A stretch of 64,000 nucleotides of DNA from Paracoccus sp. MKU1 (GCF_001447385.1 NZ_LLWQ01000209.1:22908-86907), one strand, 5' to 3'; positions 1-9,103 are shown, counted from the stretch's first letter. Notes: generated by a model from the letters alone, not told the origin. Numbers and translations: made by a program.

Positions 1-2
1 AC

Positions 3-815
3 ACGGCCAATATCTACGGCATGGGCGTATCGGAACAGATCATCGGTCGCTGGGGGCGTCGCGACCTGCATCTGGCCACGAAATGCGGCATCGTCAACGG
101 GCCGCCGCGTGCGGTGCGCAATGACGAGCCCTATATCCGCCAATGCCTCGAGGAATCGCTGCGCCGGCTGAAACGCGAGCACGTGGAGCTTTACTACATC
201 CACCGCCGCCAGCCCGACATCCCTGTCGAGGACCTGGCCGGGACGATGTCGAAGCTGGTGCAGGAGGGAAAGATCGGCGGCTATGGCCTGTCCGAGATTG
301 CACCATCGACCTTGCGCCGCGCCCATGCCGAATATCCCGTGACCGCGGTTCAAAGCGAATTCTCCCTCTGGACGCGGCTGCCCCAGCTGGGCCTGATCCA
401 GGCTTGCCGCGAGCTTGGCGTCGCCTTCGTCGCCTTTTCTCCGCTGGGCCGGGGGATGTTCGGACGCGAACCGCTGAAACGGGATTTCCGGGCCGGCATC
501 GATTTTCGCGAAACCAACCCGCGTTTCACCGAGCCGAACTTCTCGGCAAACCTCGCCGCCATTGCGCCCTTCCGCGATCTCTGTGCCCAGCGGGGCTGGA
601 CGGTCCCTGGCGCGGCGCTGGCATGGGTTCTGGCGCAGGGGGATCACATCGTTCCGATCCCGGCAACCCGGACGGCGGATCACCTTCGCGACTGGCAGGT
701 TCCGGATCTTGCCGCTGCGGATATTGCGGCAATCGAGCGCATCCTGCCTGCGGGGTTTGCCCATGGCGACCGCTATGGCGATCATCAGATGGCTTTCGTC
801 GAGCGCTATTGCTGA
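3..815 (+). CDS. Aldo/keto reductase, 5' end outside the window
   Basis: This is an NAD(P)H-dependent aldo/keto reductase (TIM barrel, cytoplasmic). The reading frame is already open at base 3. The first visible residues, TANIYGMGVSEQIIG, are the family signature around the catalytic tyrosine, which follows the D-T-A of the N-terminal third. ATKCG, the KREHVELYYIH block and the C-terminal cofactor-binding stretch VPIPATRTADHL are all present. About 50 N-terminal residues lie upstream, so the methionine at position 21 is internal. The length from the signature to the stop is normal for the AKR11/AKR13-like group. Substrate is unknown; these enzymes usually reduce sugar or aromatic aldehydes. 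Confidence 0.85.
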   Translation, partial: TANIYGMGVSEQIIGRWGRRDLHLATKCGIVNGPPRAVRNDEPYIRQCLEESLRRLKREHVELYYIHRRQPDIPVEDLAGTMSKLVQEGKIGGYGLSEIAPSTLRRAHAEYPVTAVQSEFSLWTRLPQLGLIQACRELGVAFVAFSPLGRGMFGREPLKRDFRAGIDFRETNPRFTEPNFSANLAAIAPFRDLCAQRGWTVPGAALAWVLAQGDHIVPIPATRTADHLRDWQVPDLAAADIAAIERILPAGFAHGDRYGDHQMAFVERYC

Positions 816-1064
816 GCTCGGCGCTGGCCCGTTTTTCGCTGTGCGCTGGCCTGGCCTGTGTTTCGGCCTGCGGGTGAGGCTGACCGAGTCCCGCGATGCA
901 CCCGCGACGCAATTGCCGGCGAATATCGGCCTTTCGATCTCCGAGATGATTCCCGGGGCGGTCTGGCTGGTCGCGAACGATGCCTCGGGCCATCTGCATT
1001 ATCCGGCGGGCCTGGATGCGGGGGGTGCTGGCAGGGGCCAGTTGAGCGGGAAGCAGAGGGGCCG

Positions 1065-1875
1065 TCAGCCCCATTGCGCCTGCCGCGCCATCTCTCGCGC
1101 CATCGCGAGGAAGGCGGTGAACCCCGCCGAGGGGTTTCTGCGGCCGGGATAATACAGGCAGAAGCCGGGGCGCGGCGGGGTCCAGTCCTCCAGCAGGCGG
1201 ATCAGGCGTCCGGCGGCGATGTCCTCGGCCACGTTCTGCTCGATGAAGAAGCCGATGCCCGCGCCCTCCAGCACGGCAGCGCGGGCGATGGCCGCCTCGT
1301 CCAGGATCATGCGGCCGCGGACGTCGATCTGCACCACCTCGCCCTGCCGCTCGAAATACCAACGAAAGAGCCTTCCGTCGGGCAGCCGGACCCGGATGCA
1401 ATCATACGCCAGCAGATCGGCCGGGACCAGCGGCCCGGGCCGGTCCGCCAGCCAGGCCGGAGTCGCGACGACCGCATAACGCTGCGGCTTGCCGAGCGGC
1501 AGGGCGATCATGTCGCTGGGCACCAGGTCGGCGGTGCGAATGCCCAGGTCGAACCCCTCGGCCACGATGTCGACCAGCCGCTCCTCGGTTACCAGATCGA
1601 CCTGCATCCGGGGATGACGGCGCAGGAACTCCAGCACCAGGGGCGAGATGATCTCTCGCCCCGCTACCGCCGAGGCGTTGATGCGCAGCATCCCCGAGGG
1701 CGTCTGGCCCTGCGCGCGGACACTGTCCATCGCCCCGCGGATCTTGGCCAGCGCCGGCGAGACGCTTGCGATGAACTGCCGCCCGGCATCGCTCAGCGAT
1801 ACGCTGCGGGTGGTCCGGTTGAACAGCCGCACGCCGAGGCCCGCCTCCAGCCGGGCGATGGCGGGCGGCCGCATC
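1065..1875 (-). pseudogene. LysR-type regulator, helix-turn-helix end lost
   Basis: The C-terminal part is a clear LysR effector-binding domain. It starts in the linker helix with [21 protein letters not shown] and runs through [16 protein letters not shown] to its stop. The first 30-35 residues, which carry the recognition helix of the DNA-binding domain, are missing. Homology stops near base 1865, and the DNA beyond it belongs to a different gene remnant on the other strand. An open frame continues to about 2054 but is unrelated to LysR. I read it as a truncated gene that cannot bind DNA normally. Confidence 0.75.
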
Positions 1876-1947
1876 ACCGATCTGAAGATCCGCTGATGAC
1901 CGGCTTTCTGACCCTGCAGGGCAAGCGCGCCCGGCAAGCGGATCATC

Positions 1948-2094
1948 ATGGAAGCGCTTGGCGGCATCCCCCTCGGCCGGCCCGCGGAACCGGCTGAGGG
2001 GCCCCGCCTCATCGCTTTTCTCGCCTCGGATCGCGCAGCCTCTATCACGGGCACGAAACATGTGATCGACGGAGGAACCGTGCCGACCGCGTGA
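1948..2094 (+). pseudogene. C-terminal fragment of a short-chain dehydrogenase
   Basis: About 48 codons encode the typical tail of a classical [17 protein letters not shown], then [15 protein letters not shown], then VIDGGT near the stop. The Rossmann fold and active site are absent. It lies directly against the truncated LysR gene on the opposite strand, so one deletion may have removed the 5' parts of both genes. This is a remnant without function of its own. Confidence 0.7.
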
Positions 2095-2603
2095 GGCGCC
2101 CACCGGGCCAGCCACCCCTGAGCCGGGGCCAGCGGTGGTGGCCTGCGGCTTTGATCGCCGTCCTCATGCCGCGGCTTCCGGGCCGGCGGCGGGCAACCGG
2201 GCTGCGGAAACCGACTATTTGCAGGCCGCTTGATCGTTCAGCGCGATCATCCTGCGATGGACGCGCAAACGCGATTCCCGCAGGCTCTTGCGGATCCTTG
2301 CGCGAGGGTCGCGTGCGTCGATCACGGCCTGCACCTCGGTGAGGGAGGGGTCGACAGGCGTGCCAGGGCTGGTGCGGCCGCCCATCCGACCGTTGGGCGC
2401 GGCTCCCAGGCGGCGCTGAGCGAGCAGGGCCGCGCCGTTCTCACCAACGCCATCGCCCGCGCGAAACAGGTGAGCGATGCGCTTTGCGAGTGCTTCGGCG
2501 ACGAGGTGATCGCGATGGGGTGGAGCGCTGGCTCGGGGCGGTCGGGCAGCGCCATGCGCCGTGATCGCGGAACGCAGGGGGCGACGGTCCTGCCGCCTTT
2601 CGA
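2095..2603. other. Gene-poor stretch with a possible MarR remnant
   Basis: No convincing intact gene. On the plus strand near 2395-2500 one frame reads ALSEQGRAVLTNAIARAKQ and then DALCECFGDE. This resembles the wing and C-terminal helix of a MarR-family regulator, but there is no start or helix-turn-helix in front. The resemblance is weak and I treat it as a probable relic. Confidence 0.3.
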
Positions 2604-2957
2604 TCAGATGAGGTTGCGTTCGGCAGCCGTAGCAGCATCGCCGGTATTGGGCGTGCCGGTCGGCTCGATCAGCAACAGATGGGCTTCCTTGCGGGCAACC
2701 GGGCAATGCTCGACGCCCTTCGGGACGACGAACATCTCGCCGGCCTTCAGCGACACCACCCGGTCCCGCAGCCGGATCTCGATCTCGCCTTGCAGGACAA
2801 GGAAGAAATCGTCCGTGTCGGGATAGGAATGCCACCTGAACTCTCCCTCGACCTTGACGACCGTCACGTCATGGCCGTTGAACGTCGCCACGGTCCGGGG
2901 CGACCATTTTTGGTCGAAGCTTGCCAGTTTCTCCGCCAGGTTTATCGCGTCGCTCAT
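2604..2957 (-). CDS. Small single-domain cupin protein
   Basis: A 117-residue single cupin barrel. Cupin motif 1 is degenerate (WHSYPDTDDFFLVLQGEI, with HSYPDTDDFF in place of HxHxxxxE) and motif 2 reads FVVPKGVEHCPVA. The start is supported by a GGAGAG ribosome-binding site just upstream on the minus strand. It lies 22 bases downstream of the HxlR-type regulator in the same direction, so the two are probably co-transcribed. Homologues of this size are often annotated as cupin proteins of unknown function, with possible roles in sensing or isomerisation of small acids. No substrate can be assigned. Confidence 0.8.
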   Translation of the reverse strand: MSDAINLAEKLASFDQKWSPRTVATFNGHDVTVVKVEGEFRWHSYPDTDDFFLVLQGEIEIRLRDRVVSLKAGEMFVVPKGVEHCPVARKEAHLLLIEPTGTPNTGDAATAAERNLI

Positions 2958-2979
2958 CAGCTCTCTCCGTTTGTCGCCA

Positions 2980-3360
2980 TCATGCCATGCCTTCCTGCGC
3001 GTTATAGCGGCGCTTGGCCGCCTCGACGTTTTCCAGTTCGCGCCCGATCCAGCCGGTCAGCCCGTCCATGATGCCCAGCAACCCCTCGCCCAGGCCGGTC
3101 AGGGCATAACTGACCTTTGGCGGGACGCTCGGCTCGACATGGCGGGTGATCAGCCCGTGACGGCACAGCTTCTTCAGCACCTCGGACAGCACGCGCTCGC
3201 TGGTGCCCTCGACCGCGTTGCGGACCTCGTAGAAGCGCTGGGGGCCGTCCCGCGGCGACCAGAGGATCAGCAGCGGCCCGCGGCTGGTGATCAGTTCGAA
3301 CAGGTCCCGGCCCGGGCAGAACAGCATAGCCAAGCCTGCGGGATTCTGCCCGACCAGCAT
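2980..3360 (-). CDS. HxlR-family winged-helix regulator
   Basis: About 126 residues with the complete HxlR/MarR-like winged helix. It opens with CPGRDLFELITSRGPLLILW, continues through RVLSEVLKKLCRHGLITRH and the PPKVSYALTGLGEGLL wing, and ends with the usual AAKRRYN tail. The cysteine in the opening CPGRD is the conserved redox-reactive position of HxlR/YodB/HypR proteins. The frame stays open upstream, but the extra residues do not look like family sequence, so I start at the ATG at 3360. It leads the cupin gene and probably controls that pair. Confidence 0.75.
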   Translation of the reverse strand: MLVGQNPAGLAMLFCPGRDLFELITSRGPLLILWSPRDGPQRFYEVRNAVEGTSERVLSEVLKKLCRHGLITRHVEPSVPPKVSYALTGLGEGLLGIMDGLTGWIGRELENVEAAKRRYNAQEGMA

Positions 3361-3497
3361 GATCCGGTGCTCTCTTCGGGGCCACCACCACAGCGTGATC
3401 GCATTCGGTGGGACGGAGCGGTCGCCGAAGCCCAGGGCCGCGTTCGGCCTGCACGGGATAACCGTCCGCATCCGATCATGCGCGACCTGACGACGGC

Positions 3498-4361
3498 TCA
3501 AGCCTGCCGAAGCCATCGTATTTCCGAATAGGCGGCGAGGTTTTCGGCCAGATGGTCGAACAGCAACCGCATCCGGCGCGTGTCGCGCAGGTCTTCGTGC
3601 ATGGCGATCCACATCTCATAGCCGAACTCCACCATATCCGGCAGCACCCGCACCAGATCCGGCTCATTGGCCGCAAGTCCAAGGTGGCAGGCGCCGATGC
3701 CGCAGCCGGCCTTCACGGCCATTAGCTGTGCCACGGCGCTGTCGCAGCGAAAGGCGAAGCTCTCGCGCGACAGCGGGTGGCCGCCGAACGATATGTCGGC
3801 GACAAGGCCTTCTTCCTGATCGATGCCGATCAACGGGTAGGAGAACAGCTCTGCGGCCGTCTCTGGCAAGCCGTGGGCGGCGACATAGCGGCGATGGGCG
3901 AACAGGCCGACCCGCACGAACCCGACATGGCGCGCAACGATGGCCTGCTGTTCGGGGCGAACCATGCGCACCGCGGTGTCGGCCTCGCGGCGGAGAAGGT
4001 TCTCGTTGCGGGTCGACAGCGTCAGTTCGATGTCGATCCCGGGGTGGCCCTCGTGGAAGGCGGCCAGGATCGGCGGCAGCACGAAGGTTCCGACTATATC
4101 GACCGCCGCCAGCCGGACGGTGCCGCGCAACTCATCCCGCTCGCCCGAGGCCGTGCGGAGCAGGTCGTCCGCGATCATGGCCATGTCCTTTGCCTGCGGC
4201 ACCAGCGACAGTGCCAGTGGGGTCGGATCCAGTCCGCCCCGCGAACGGGTGAAGAGCCTTGCCCCGATCCCGTCCTCGAGCGCGTCGACATGACGGCCCA
4301 CCGTCGGTTGGGTCAGCCTCAGGGCTCTGGCCGCCCCCGACAGGCTGCCTTCCTCGACCAC
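3498..4361 (-). CDS. LysR-type transcriptional regulator
   Basis: The helix-turn-helix (GSLSGAARALRLTQPTVGRHV) and a full effector-binding domain are present. The only start in this frame is a GTG at 4361, which begins about 13 residues inside a normal LysR N-terminus. Upstream the same frame still encodes WRSFLAVV, exactly the missing family sequence, and then meets a stop. A one-base deletion near 4380 would explain the broken 5' end. The gene may be functional from GTG, started from an unusual codon, or a recent pseudogene. No target is evident. Confidence 0.65.
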   Translation of the reverse strand: MVEEGSLSGAARALRLTQPTVGRHVDALEDGIGARLFTRSRGGLDPTPLALSLVPQAKDMAMIADDLLRTASGERDELRGTVRLAAVDIVGTFVLPPILAAFHEGHPGIDIELTLSTRNENLLRREADTAVRMVRPEQQAIVARHVGFVRVGLFAHRRYVAAHGLPETAAELFSYPLIGIDQEEGLVADISFGGHPLSRESFAFRCDSAVAQLMAVKAGCGIGACHLGLAANEPDLVRVLPDMVEFGYEMWIAMHEDLRDTRRMRLLFDHLAENLAAYSEIRWLRQA

Positions 4362-4506
4362 GGCGAGAAAGCTGCGCCATGATCCCAGCTATCGACACGA
4401 CCAGACATACGATTTTGTATATCGTCCCTACGCCATTCGTCAATTTTCGTTCCTCCTTGCGCGGCCTATGTCTTGTCCACGGACAGGGTCAATGCGGAGG
4501 GACGCC

Positions 4507-5026
4507 ATGAACATCCTGCTTGCAGCCGGCCGGTGGCCGCCATTCTGGTGGCGGCGTTCGCGTTCGCTCCGCGGCAGGAGGTGGTCACGGAGGTCGGGAT
4601 CGACGCCACGCCCGCGCAGCTGTGGGCGCTGCTGGGTGATCCGGGCAGCTATCGCGACTGGAATCCCTTCATCGTGTCGGTGGAGGGCGCATTGGCCGAG
4701 GGCGAAACGCTCGTCAACAGGATGCGGCCCGGAACCGGCAACCAGATCACCTTCAAGCGGTTGTGCTGAAGGTCGAGCCGGCAAGGGAGTTGCGCTGGCT
4801 TGGCCGCCTGTTCCTGCCGCACGCCCTCGACGGCGAGCATTACTTCATCCTCGACGAGCGCCAGGGCAGCACCTATCTGATCCATGGCGAGGGGTTTCAT
4901 GGCGTGCTGCTGGGGTTCATCGACGCGAAGCGGTTCGGTGCCGATTTCGAAAGGATGAACGCGGCGCTGAAAGCCAGGGTGGAGGCGGGACAATCGCCCC
5001 GGGAAAGGAGCGGTGATGCGCAATAG
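4507..5026 (+). pseudogene. SRPBCC (START-like) domain protein, frameshifted
   Basis: Two consecutive frames together make a secreted or membrane-anchored polyketide-cyclase/START-like protein. A hydrophobic leader (PVAAILVAAFAF) precedes IDATPAQLWALLGDPGSY and WNPF, and the frame ends at TGA 4767-4769. The second frame, from about 4760, continues with VEPARELRWLGRLF and GEHYFILDERQGSTYLIHGEG. Restoring one C near 4757 joins the halves. A second shift is needed after the probable start (ATG 4507, MNILLAA) to reach the leader. Two indels in 500 bases suggest decay; sequencing error is the alternative. Confidence 0.65.
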
Positions 5027-5079
5027 GAAAATCGGCATCGGAATCGCGGTCGGCCCGGCTGATCGCCGCCTTCGACAGC

Positions 5080-5952
5080 ATGCCGTCGCAATTGCAGCAG
5101 GCCGCGCGCTATATCCTGGAACATCCCGACGAGGTGGCTCTGGTTTCGATGCGGCAGCTGGCCCGCAACGCGGAGGTGCAACCTTCGACCATGACTCGGC
5201 TGGCCAAGTTCCTGGGCCTGGACGGTTATGACGACATCCGCACCCATCATGCCCGCGCCATCCGCCAGCGTATCGACGGCTTTGCCGCGCAGCAGGAACG
5301 CGCCAGCGCCAGCGGCGAAGGGCTGGCCGTGCAGATGCTGCAAAGCCTGTCGGTGCAGATTGCGCGCCTGACCGAGCCCGGTGCTATCGCCCGGCTTGAA
5401 GCCGCTGTCGCGCGCCTGGGCCAGGCGCGCCGGATTTACGTTCTGGGACTGCGCTCGTGCCACCTGGTCGCCTGGCATTTCCACTATGTCATGACTCTGC
5501 TGGGCGAACGCAGCGTGCATCTGGACGGGCCGGCGGGCACAGTCGGCGACGGACTGATGGGCGCCGGGACCCAGGACGTGCTGCTGGCGGTGTCGATCAC
5601 CCCCTATGCGCGGCATTCGCTGGAACTGGCGCATATGGCGCGCGACAAGGGGCTGGCCGTGGTGGCGATCACCGACAGCGAAGTCTCGCCTCTGGTCGCC
5701 ATCGCCGACGAGGTGATCCTTTGTCCAACCGAAAGCCCGACCTTCTTTCACACGCTGGCCCCGGCACTGGCTGTGTCCGAGGTGCTTTGCGGTTTACTGG
5801 CCAATCGCGACCGCGACGGCGCGCTGGCCGCGTTGCAGAACGCCGACCGCCACCTGCTGGAGCTCAATACCTATTATACCGCCCCCAAGCGCCGCTTGCC
5901 GCCCAGGGGTTCGAAGAATGGCGAGACCGACAAAGCAGATCGCGAGGGATAA
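5080..5952 (+). CDS. RpiR/MurR-family regulator (HTH + SIS)
   Basis: A 290-residue protein. An N-terminal HTH_6 domain (residues 1-60: MRQLARNAEVQPSTMTRLAKF, then GLDGYDDIR) is followed by a SIS sugar-isomerase-fold domain (residues 95-230, with YVLGLRSCH and the ITPYARHSLELAHMA phosphosugar-binding region). Such proteins sense phosphorylated sugars or acids. The frame stays open upstream without an ATG (ARLIAAFDSM). A well-placed AAAGGAG-ATG at 5016 lies in another frame, so the annotated N-terminus may be shortened by another one-base shift. No neighbouring sugar gene is intact, so its target is unknown. Confidence 0.75.
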   Translation: MPSQLQQAARYILEHPDEVALVSMRQLARNAEVQPSTMTRLAKFLGLDGYDDIRTHHARAIRQRIDGFAAQQERASASGEGLAVQMLQSLSVQIARLTEPGAIARLEAAVARLGQARRIYVLGLRSCHLVAWHFHYVMTLLGERSVHLDGPAGTVGDGLMGAGTQDVLLAVSITPYARHSLELAHMARDKGLAVVAITDSEVSPLVAIADEVILCPTESPTFFHTLAPALAVSEVLCGLLANRDRDGALAALQNADRHLLELNTYYTAPKRRLPPRGSKNGETDKADREG

Positions 5953-6149
5953 CGGCTGCGGCACAGGGCGAGCCAGCGCCAGCAGGGCGGGGGGCATTGT
6001 CGCAAAGCTGGGGTCGGGGCCGGGAATGCCATCCCAACGCCGCCTCTCGACGTTTCAAGTGAGGTGTCTCTGAAGCACTTGCAACAGTGAGGCCATGGTA
6101 GCTCTTATCGCGTCGGGAGTGAATCCGCCGAATCCCAGCATGGAACTAT

Positions 6150-6630
6150 CCGGCGACGTCAGGCTGTTGGAACGCGGGCGGCGCGGCGTGACGCTGACCG
6201 AGGCCGGTGAGGCGCTGGCCCATCATGCGCGGCTGATCTGCCGCCAGATGGCCATGTGGCGCGGGGAGCTTGGCGAATATGCCAAGGGGCTGCGCTCGAC
6301 CCTGCGGGTGACGAACACGCTCCCATGGCCGAACCCATGGCCGAATTGCTGCCGCTGCGGCTTGCCGACTGGAGGGCCGCCAATCCGTGCATCGATCTCG
6401 ACCTGAAGGAACGCCAGAGCATCGAGATCGCGCGCAACGTGGCGGCGGGCTTTGACGATCTTGGCATTCTCTCGGCGGCGGAGCGGGACAGGCTGGAGCT
6501 GCATCCCTTTGCCAAGGACCGGCTGGTCGTCGTCGCGGCGCATCAGGACGATCTGGCCCGGATGTCTGGCTTTGATCCCGATGGAACTCTCGAATCTGTT
6601 CGACCGCCCGCCGGGCACTCAGGCTTGCCG
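6150..6630 (+). pseudogene. LysR-type regulator remnant, frameshifted and truncated
   Basis: The first frame has DVRLLERGRRGVTLTEAGEA and ARLICRQMAMWRGELGEYAKG, i.e. the end of the HTH and the linker helix. The second frame, from about 6325, continues with MAEPMAELLPLRLADW and DLKERQSIEIARNVAAGFDD. The HTH start and the last third of the effector domain are missing, and one indel separates the halves near 6318. It ends just before the first operator of the catabolic island, so it marks the island border. Confidence 0.7.
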
Positions 6631-6665
6631 GCAGGAACCTCAACCTATGACAAGAAAATTTATAC

Positions 6666-6684
6666 AATGGATTAACCATTGACA
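6666..6684 (+). promoter_or_regulatory. Operator 1 and -35 of the first binding-protein gene
   Basis: AATGGATTAACCATT (6666-6680) has perfect AATGG/CCATT arms. Its right edge forms the -35 hexamer TTGACA (6679-6684). No strong -10 is visible at ideal spacing. A repressor bound here would cover the -35. The downstream gene starts at 6738. Confidence 0.75.
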
Positions 6685-6737
6685 AAAATTCTGATCGATG
6701 GCGTCATGAACCTGTCTGTAGACAGGGAGGAGACACG

Positions 6738-7931
6738 TTGAAACGAAAGCTCTTATTGTCCGGCTGCACATTTGCGATCGGGATGCTTCTTGCCGTGCAA
6801 GCAATGGCGGCTGAGCCTATTCGCATTTGCTCTGTGGATGATCGAAGCGGCGCTGCAGCCGATACCGGAAACGAAAGCTTCCGGGGGCTGCTGTTGGCCG
6901 TGGACGAGGCAAACGCTGCCGGAGGCGTCGCCGGTCACCCAATTGAAATCATAGAATATGACGGAAAGACCGATCCGCAACTGACAGCCAGCTTTGCCGC
7001 GCGCTGCGCCGAGGATGACGGTGCGCTGATGATCCACGGTGGAAATGTCGCCGCAGCCGCCGCGGCAATCACGCCGGTCGCGAACGAATATGGCATCCCG
7101 TATTTCATGATGTCTGCGGGAACCAACAATCTCACGGACAATCCGGCTCCCTATTTGTTCCGGTTCGGACCACGCAACGCCCAGGACGCCGCTGCATATG
7201 TCGAACTGCTGGCGGAGCAGGGGTTCAAGCGGGTTGCGATCATCCATGTTTCCCTTCCGTTCGGAATGGACAGCGCCCGTGACGCCCAAGAACTGATGAC
7301 AGCAAAAGGCATTAAGATCGTCGCGCAGGAATCGTACGATCCCGCAGCCGCAGACCTGTCGCCCCAGGTGCTCAATGTGCGCGACGCAGATCCAGAGGTG
7401 ATCGTGCTTTTCCCCTATCCGGCGGATGGGGGGCGGTTGCTGCGGACGATCAGGCAGCTTGGTGTCGACCTTCCCATCGTCGTCACGCGTAGTGGTCTGC
7501 TCAAGACACTGCGGGACATTGCGGGCAGCGCAGCTGATGGGATGATCATTCCGAATACAGTTGACACCGACCGTCCCGATGTACAGGCGTTCTTCGATGC
7601 CTATACAAAGAAGTTCGGCGAGAAGACGCAGCCCACCCTCTATCCCATTATCGGCTATGACGGTGCGAAGCTCGCTCTTGAGGTCGCTGCACGGCCAGAG
7701 GTGCTGACGGCGATCGATGCCGGGGATATCGAGGCTGCCAGGACAGCTTTCCGCGACGGGGTTCTCGCCATGGGAACCTGGCAGGGGCTGCAGGGGAATG
7801 AGGATGCCGCCTATCGTTTTGCTGACGATCAGCGCCATGGATCGCCCGATTCGGGCTGGTTCACCTTTATCACCGTTGCGAATGGTGGAAAGGATCTGGT
7901 GAAACCGGACCTGACTTCGTTCCATCCGTAA
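6738..7931 (+). CDS. Branched-chain-type ABC substrate-binding protein (copy 1)
   Basis: A periplasmic LivJ-like type I binding protein of 397 residues. It has a signal peptide (MKRKLLLSG through AQAMAAEP region) followed by PIRICSVDDRSGAAADTGNE. The start codon is TTG at 6738, chosen because GGGAGGAG lies 5-6 bases upstream and no ATG precedes the leader. A small hairpin, CCTGTC-TGTA-GACAGG (6711-6726), abuts the Shine-Dalgarno sequence. It stands alone: no permease follows, and the gene ends at a terminator. It closely resembles the binding protein at 23642, sharing for example YDGKTDPQL, LFRFGPRNAQDA and FPYPADG, so it probably docks to the Liv-type transporter at 24925-28334. The ligand is unknown and likely an aromatic or branched acid. 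Confidence 0.88.
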   Translation: MKRKLLLSGCTFAIGMLLAVQAMAAEPIRICSVDDRSGAAADTGNESFRGLLLAVDEANAAGGVAGHPIEIIEYDGKTDPQLTASFAARCAEDDGALMIHGGNVAAAAAAITPVANEYGIPYFMMSAGTNNLTDNPAPYLFRFGPRNAQDAAAYVELLAEQGFKRVAIIHVSLPFGMDSARDAQELMTAKGIKIVAQESYDPAAADLSPQVLNVRDADPEVIVLFPYPADGGRLLRTIRQLGVDLPIVVTRSGLLKTLRDIAGSAADGMIIPNTVDTDRPDVQAFFDAYTKKFGEKTQPTLYPIIGYDGAKLALEVAARPEVLTAIDAGDIEAARTAFRDGVLAMGTWQGLQGNEDAAYRFADDQRHGSPDSGWFTFITVANGGKDLVKPDLTSFHP

Positions 7932-7944
7932 CGACGAAAGGAAA

Positions 7945-7966
7945 GCCCGGCGTTTGCACGCCGGGC
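7945..7966. terminator. Hairpin between convergent genes
   Basis: A perfect 9-bp stem, GCCCGGCGT / ACGCCGGGC, with loop TTGC. It lies between the convergent binding-protein gene and the AroQ-like pair. On the minus strand it is followed by TTTCCTTT, so it could terminate that side. Confidence 0.75.
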
Positions 7967-7970
7967 CTAT

Positions 7971-8525
7971 CTATGTTCTGGAATCGATTTCCCCGGCGTC
8001 GAGCGCGCAGATCAGACCGAAGACCGCGGCGAGATAGCTGTATTGTCGCAAGCCCATCACGACTGCCGTAGCGAGGGGGGTCGTCTGTCCTCCCTGCCAG
8101 CCAATCGCGGATATGTTCGAGAAATGCAGCTCGATGAGTGGTCGCCGTGCTTCCACGAGCGCGATCCTCAGAGGGGCACCGAAGCGCGTGAGCGCTGCCG
8201 GATTCACGAAGAAGCCATCGCAATCCGCGGCGGTTTCATAGACGAGCGCGACCAGATCGGCCTCGTGATAGGACGAATGGGCCTGGATGACGGTCCCCAG
8301 GCCTTCCGCGAAGCCGGAAACTGCGGATTGCAGGTCATTCAGCGAAGTGACCGAGCCATAGGTCCGCGGATCCCGTCCTCCGGTTCCGCCACCACGACCA
8401 AGGTTGGCCATATTCGGCCCGTCGATCAGGTAGAAGCGCCATTGGTGATGTCCGGGTCGAAAGCTACGCAGTGCGACGCCGAACTGGTATGCCCATGCGG
8501 GGTCTGGAACGGCTGGCCTGTTCAT
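7971..8525 (-). CDS. Type II dehydroquinase-like protein, second of a tandem pair
   Basis: A 184-residue AroQ-fold protein. Conserved parts are LIDGPNMANLG (catalytic-loop Asn38), TYG with Tyr56 at the position of the catalytic tyrosine, VNP (Asn108), IELHFSN with His134, and the C-terminal MGLRQYSYLAA. The family's NPxxxTHTS histidine region is replaced by NPAALTRFG, and the QSNxEG motif by HSSYHEAD. It is therefore not a standard shikimate-pathway enzyme. The ATG overlaps the stop of the upstream paralogue (ATGA), implying translational coupling and perhaps a mixed oligomer. It is transcribed from the operator-controlled promoter near 9284. Confidence 0.7.
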   Translation of the reverse strand: MNRPAVPDPAWAYQFGVALRSFRPGHHQWRFYLIDGPNMANLGRGGGTGGRDPRTYGSVTSLNDLQSAVSGFAEGLGTVIQAHSSYHEADLVALVYETAADCDGFFVNPAALTRFGAPLRIALVEARRPLIELHFSNISAIGWQGGQTTPLATAVVMGLRQYSYLAAVFGLICALDAGEIDSRT

Positions 8526-9103
8526 GTCAGTCGGAAGCTGTAGGGTGTACCCTGGCGCCGCACCGTCTCGGTGCTCGGTGCTTCGGGATGTAGGAAAGAT
8601 TCGTCATCGAGTGCAAGGACAAGGGACAGGATCGCCGCCAGATAGGAATATTGCCTCAGGCCCATGATGCGGCCGATGACCGTTGCGCCGAACGTCGATT
8701 GCTCCCCTTGCGCCACCATGTTGTAGAAACACACCTCAACGACGGGCTTGCGGCTTTCGATCAGCGCATGCGGCCAACCCTGGCTGACGGTTGCCAGTCC
8801 GCCAGGGTCGACAACGTAGCCGTCTGTAAAGGCCGCTGTCGCGTAAACATGTTCGAGCAGTTCGCCCTCGCGGTTGGAGGCGAAGGTGTGCACGTCGACA
8901 CCCAGCGACTCCCCGAATGCAACGACCATCTGTTGCAGATCCGCAAGTGACGCCATGTCGCCAAAAAGCCTCCGGTCACGCTTGCCGAGATGTGGCATGT
9001 TGGGGCCGTCCATAACTTCAATGTGCCATCGCCGGTCACTGCGGCGCAGAGCGCGGAGGTTGGCGGAAGCCTCCCCCGGGTAGGTTGTGACAGTTTGTGT
9101 CAA
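8522..9103 (-). CDS. Type II dehydroquinase-like protein, first of a tandem pair
   Basis: A 193-residue AroQ-fold protein with VMDGPNMPHLGKRD (Asn35), FASNREGELLEHVY (the intact SNxEG motif) and GRIMGLRQYSYLAAI. The catalytic tyrosine is replaced by Phe47 (LFG). The catalytic histidine of the ExHxSN motif is replaced by Cys125 (VEVCFYN), and the THTS histidine is also missing. Dehydroquinase activity is therefore unlikely. With its partner it forms a complementary pair: this copy keeps the substrate-loop SNREG, the other keeps Tyr and His. Both are driven by the promoter at operator 2. Role unknown; a lyase or structural subunit of the catabolic pathway is an inference. Confidence 0.68.
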   Translation of the reverse strand: MTQTVTTYPGEASANLRALRRSDRRWHIEVMDGPNMPHLGKRDRRLFGDMASLADLQQMVVAFGESLGVDVHTFASNREGELLEHVYATAAFTDGYVVDPGGLATVSQGWPHALIESRKPVVEVCFYNMVAQGEQSTFGATVIGRIMGLRQYSYLAAILSLVLALDDESFLHPEAPSTETVRRQGTPYSFRLT

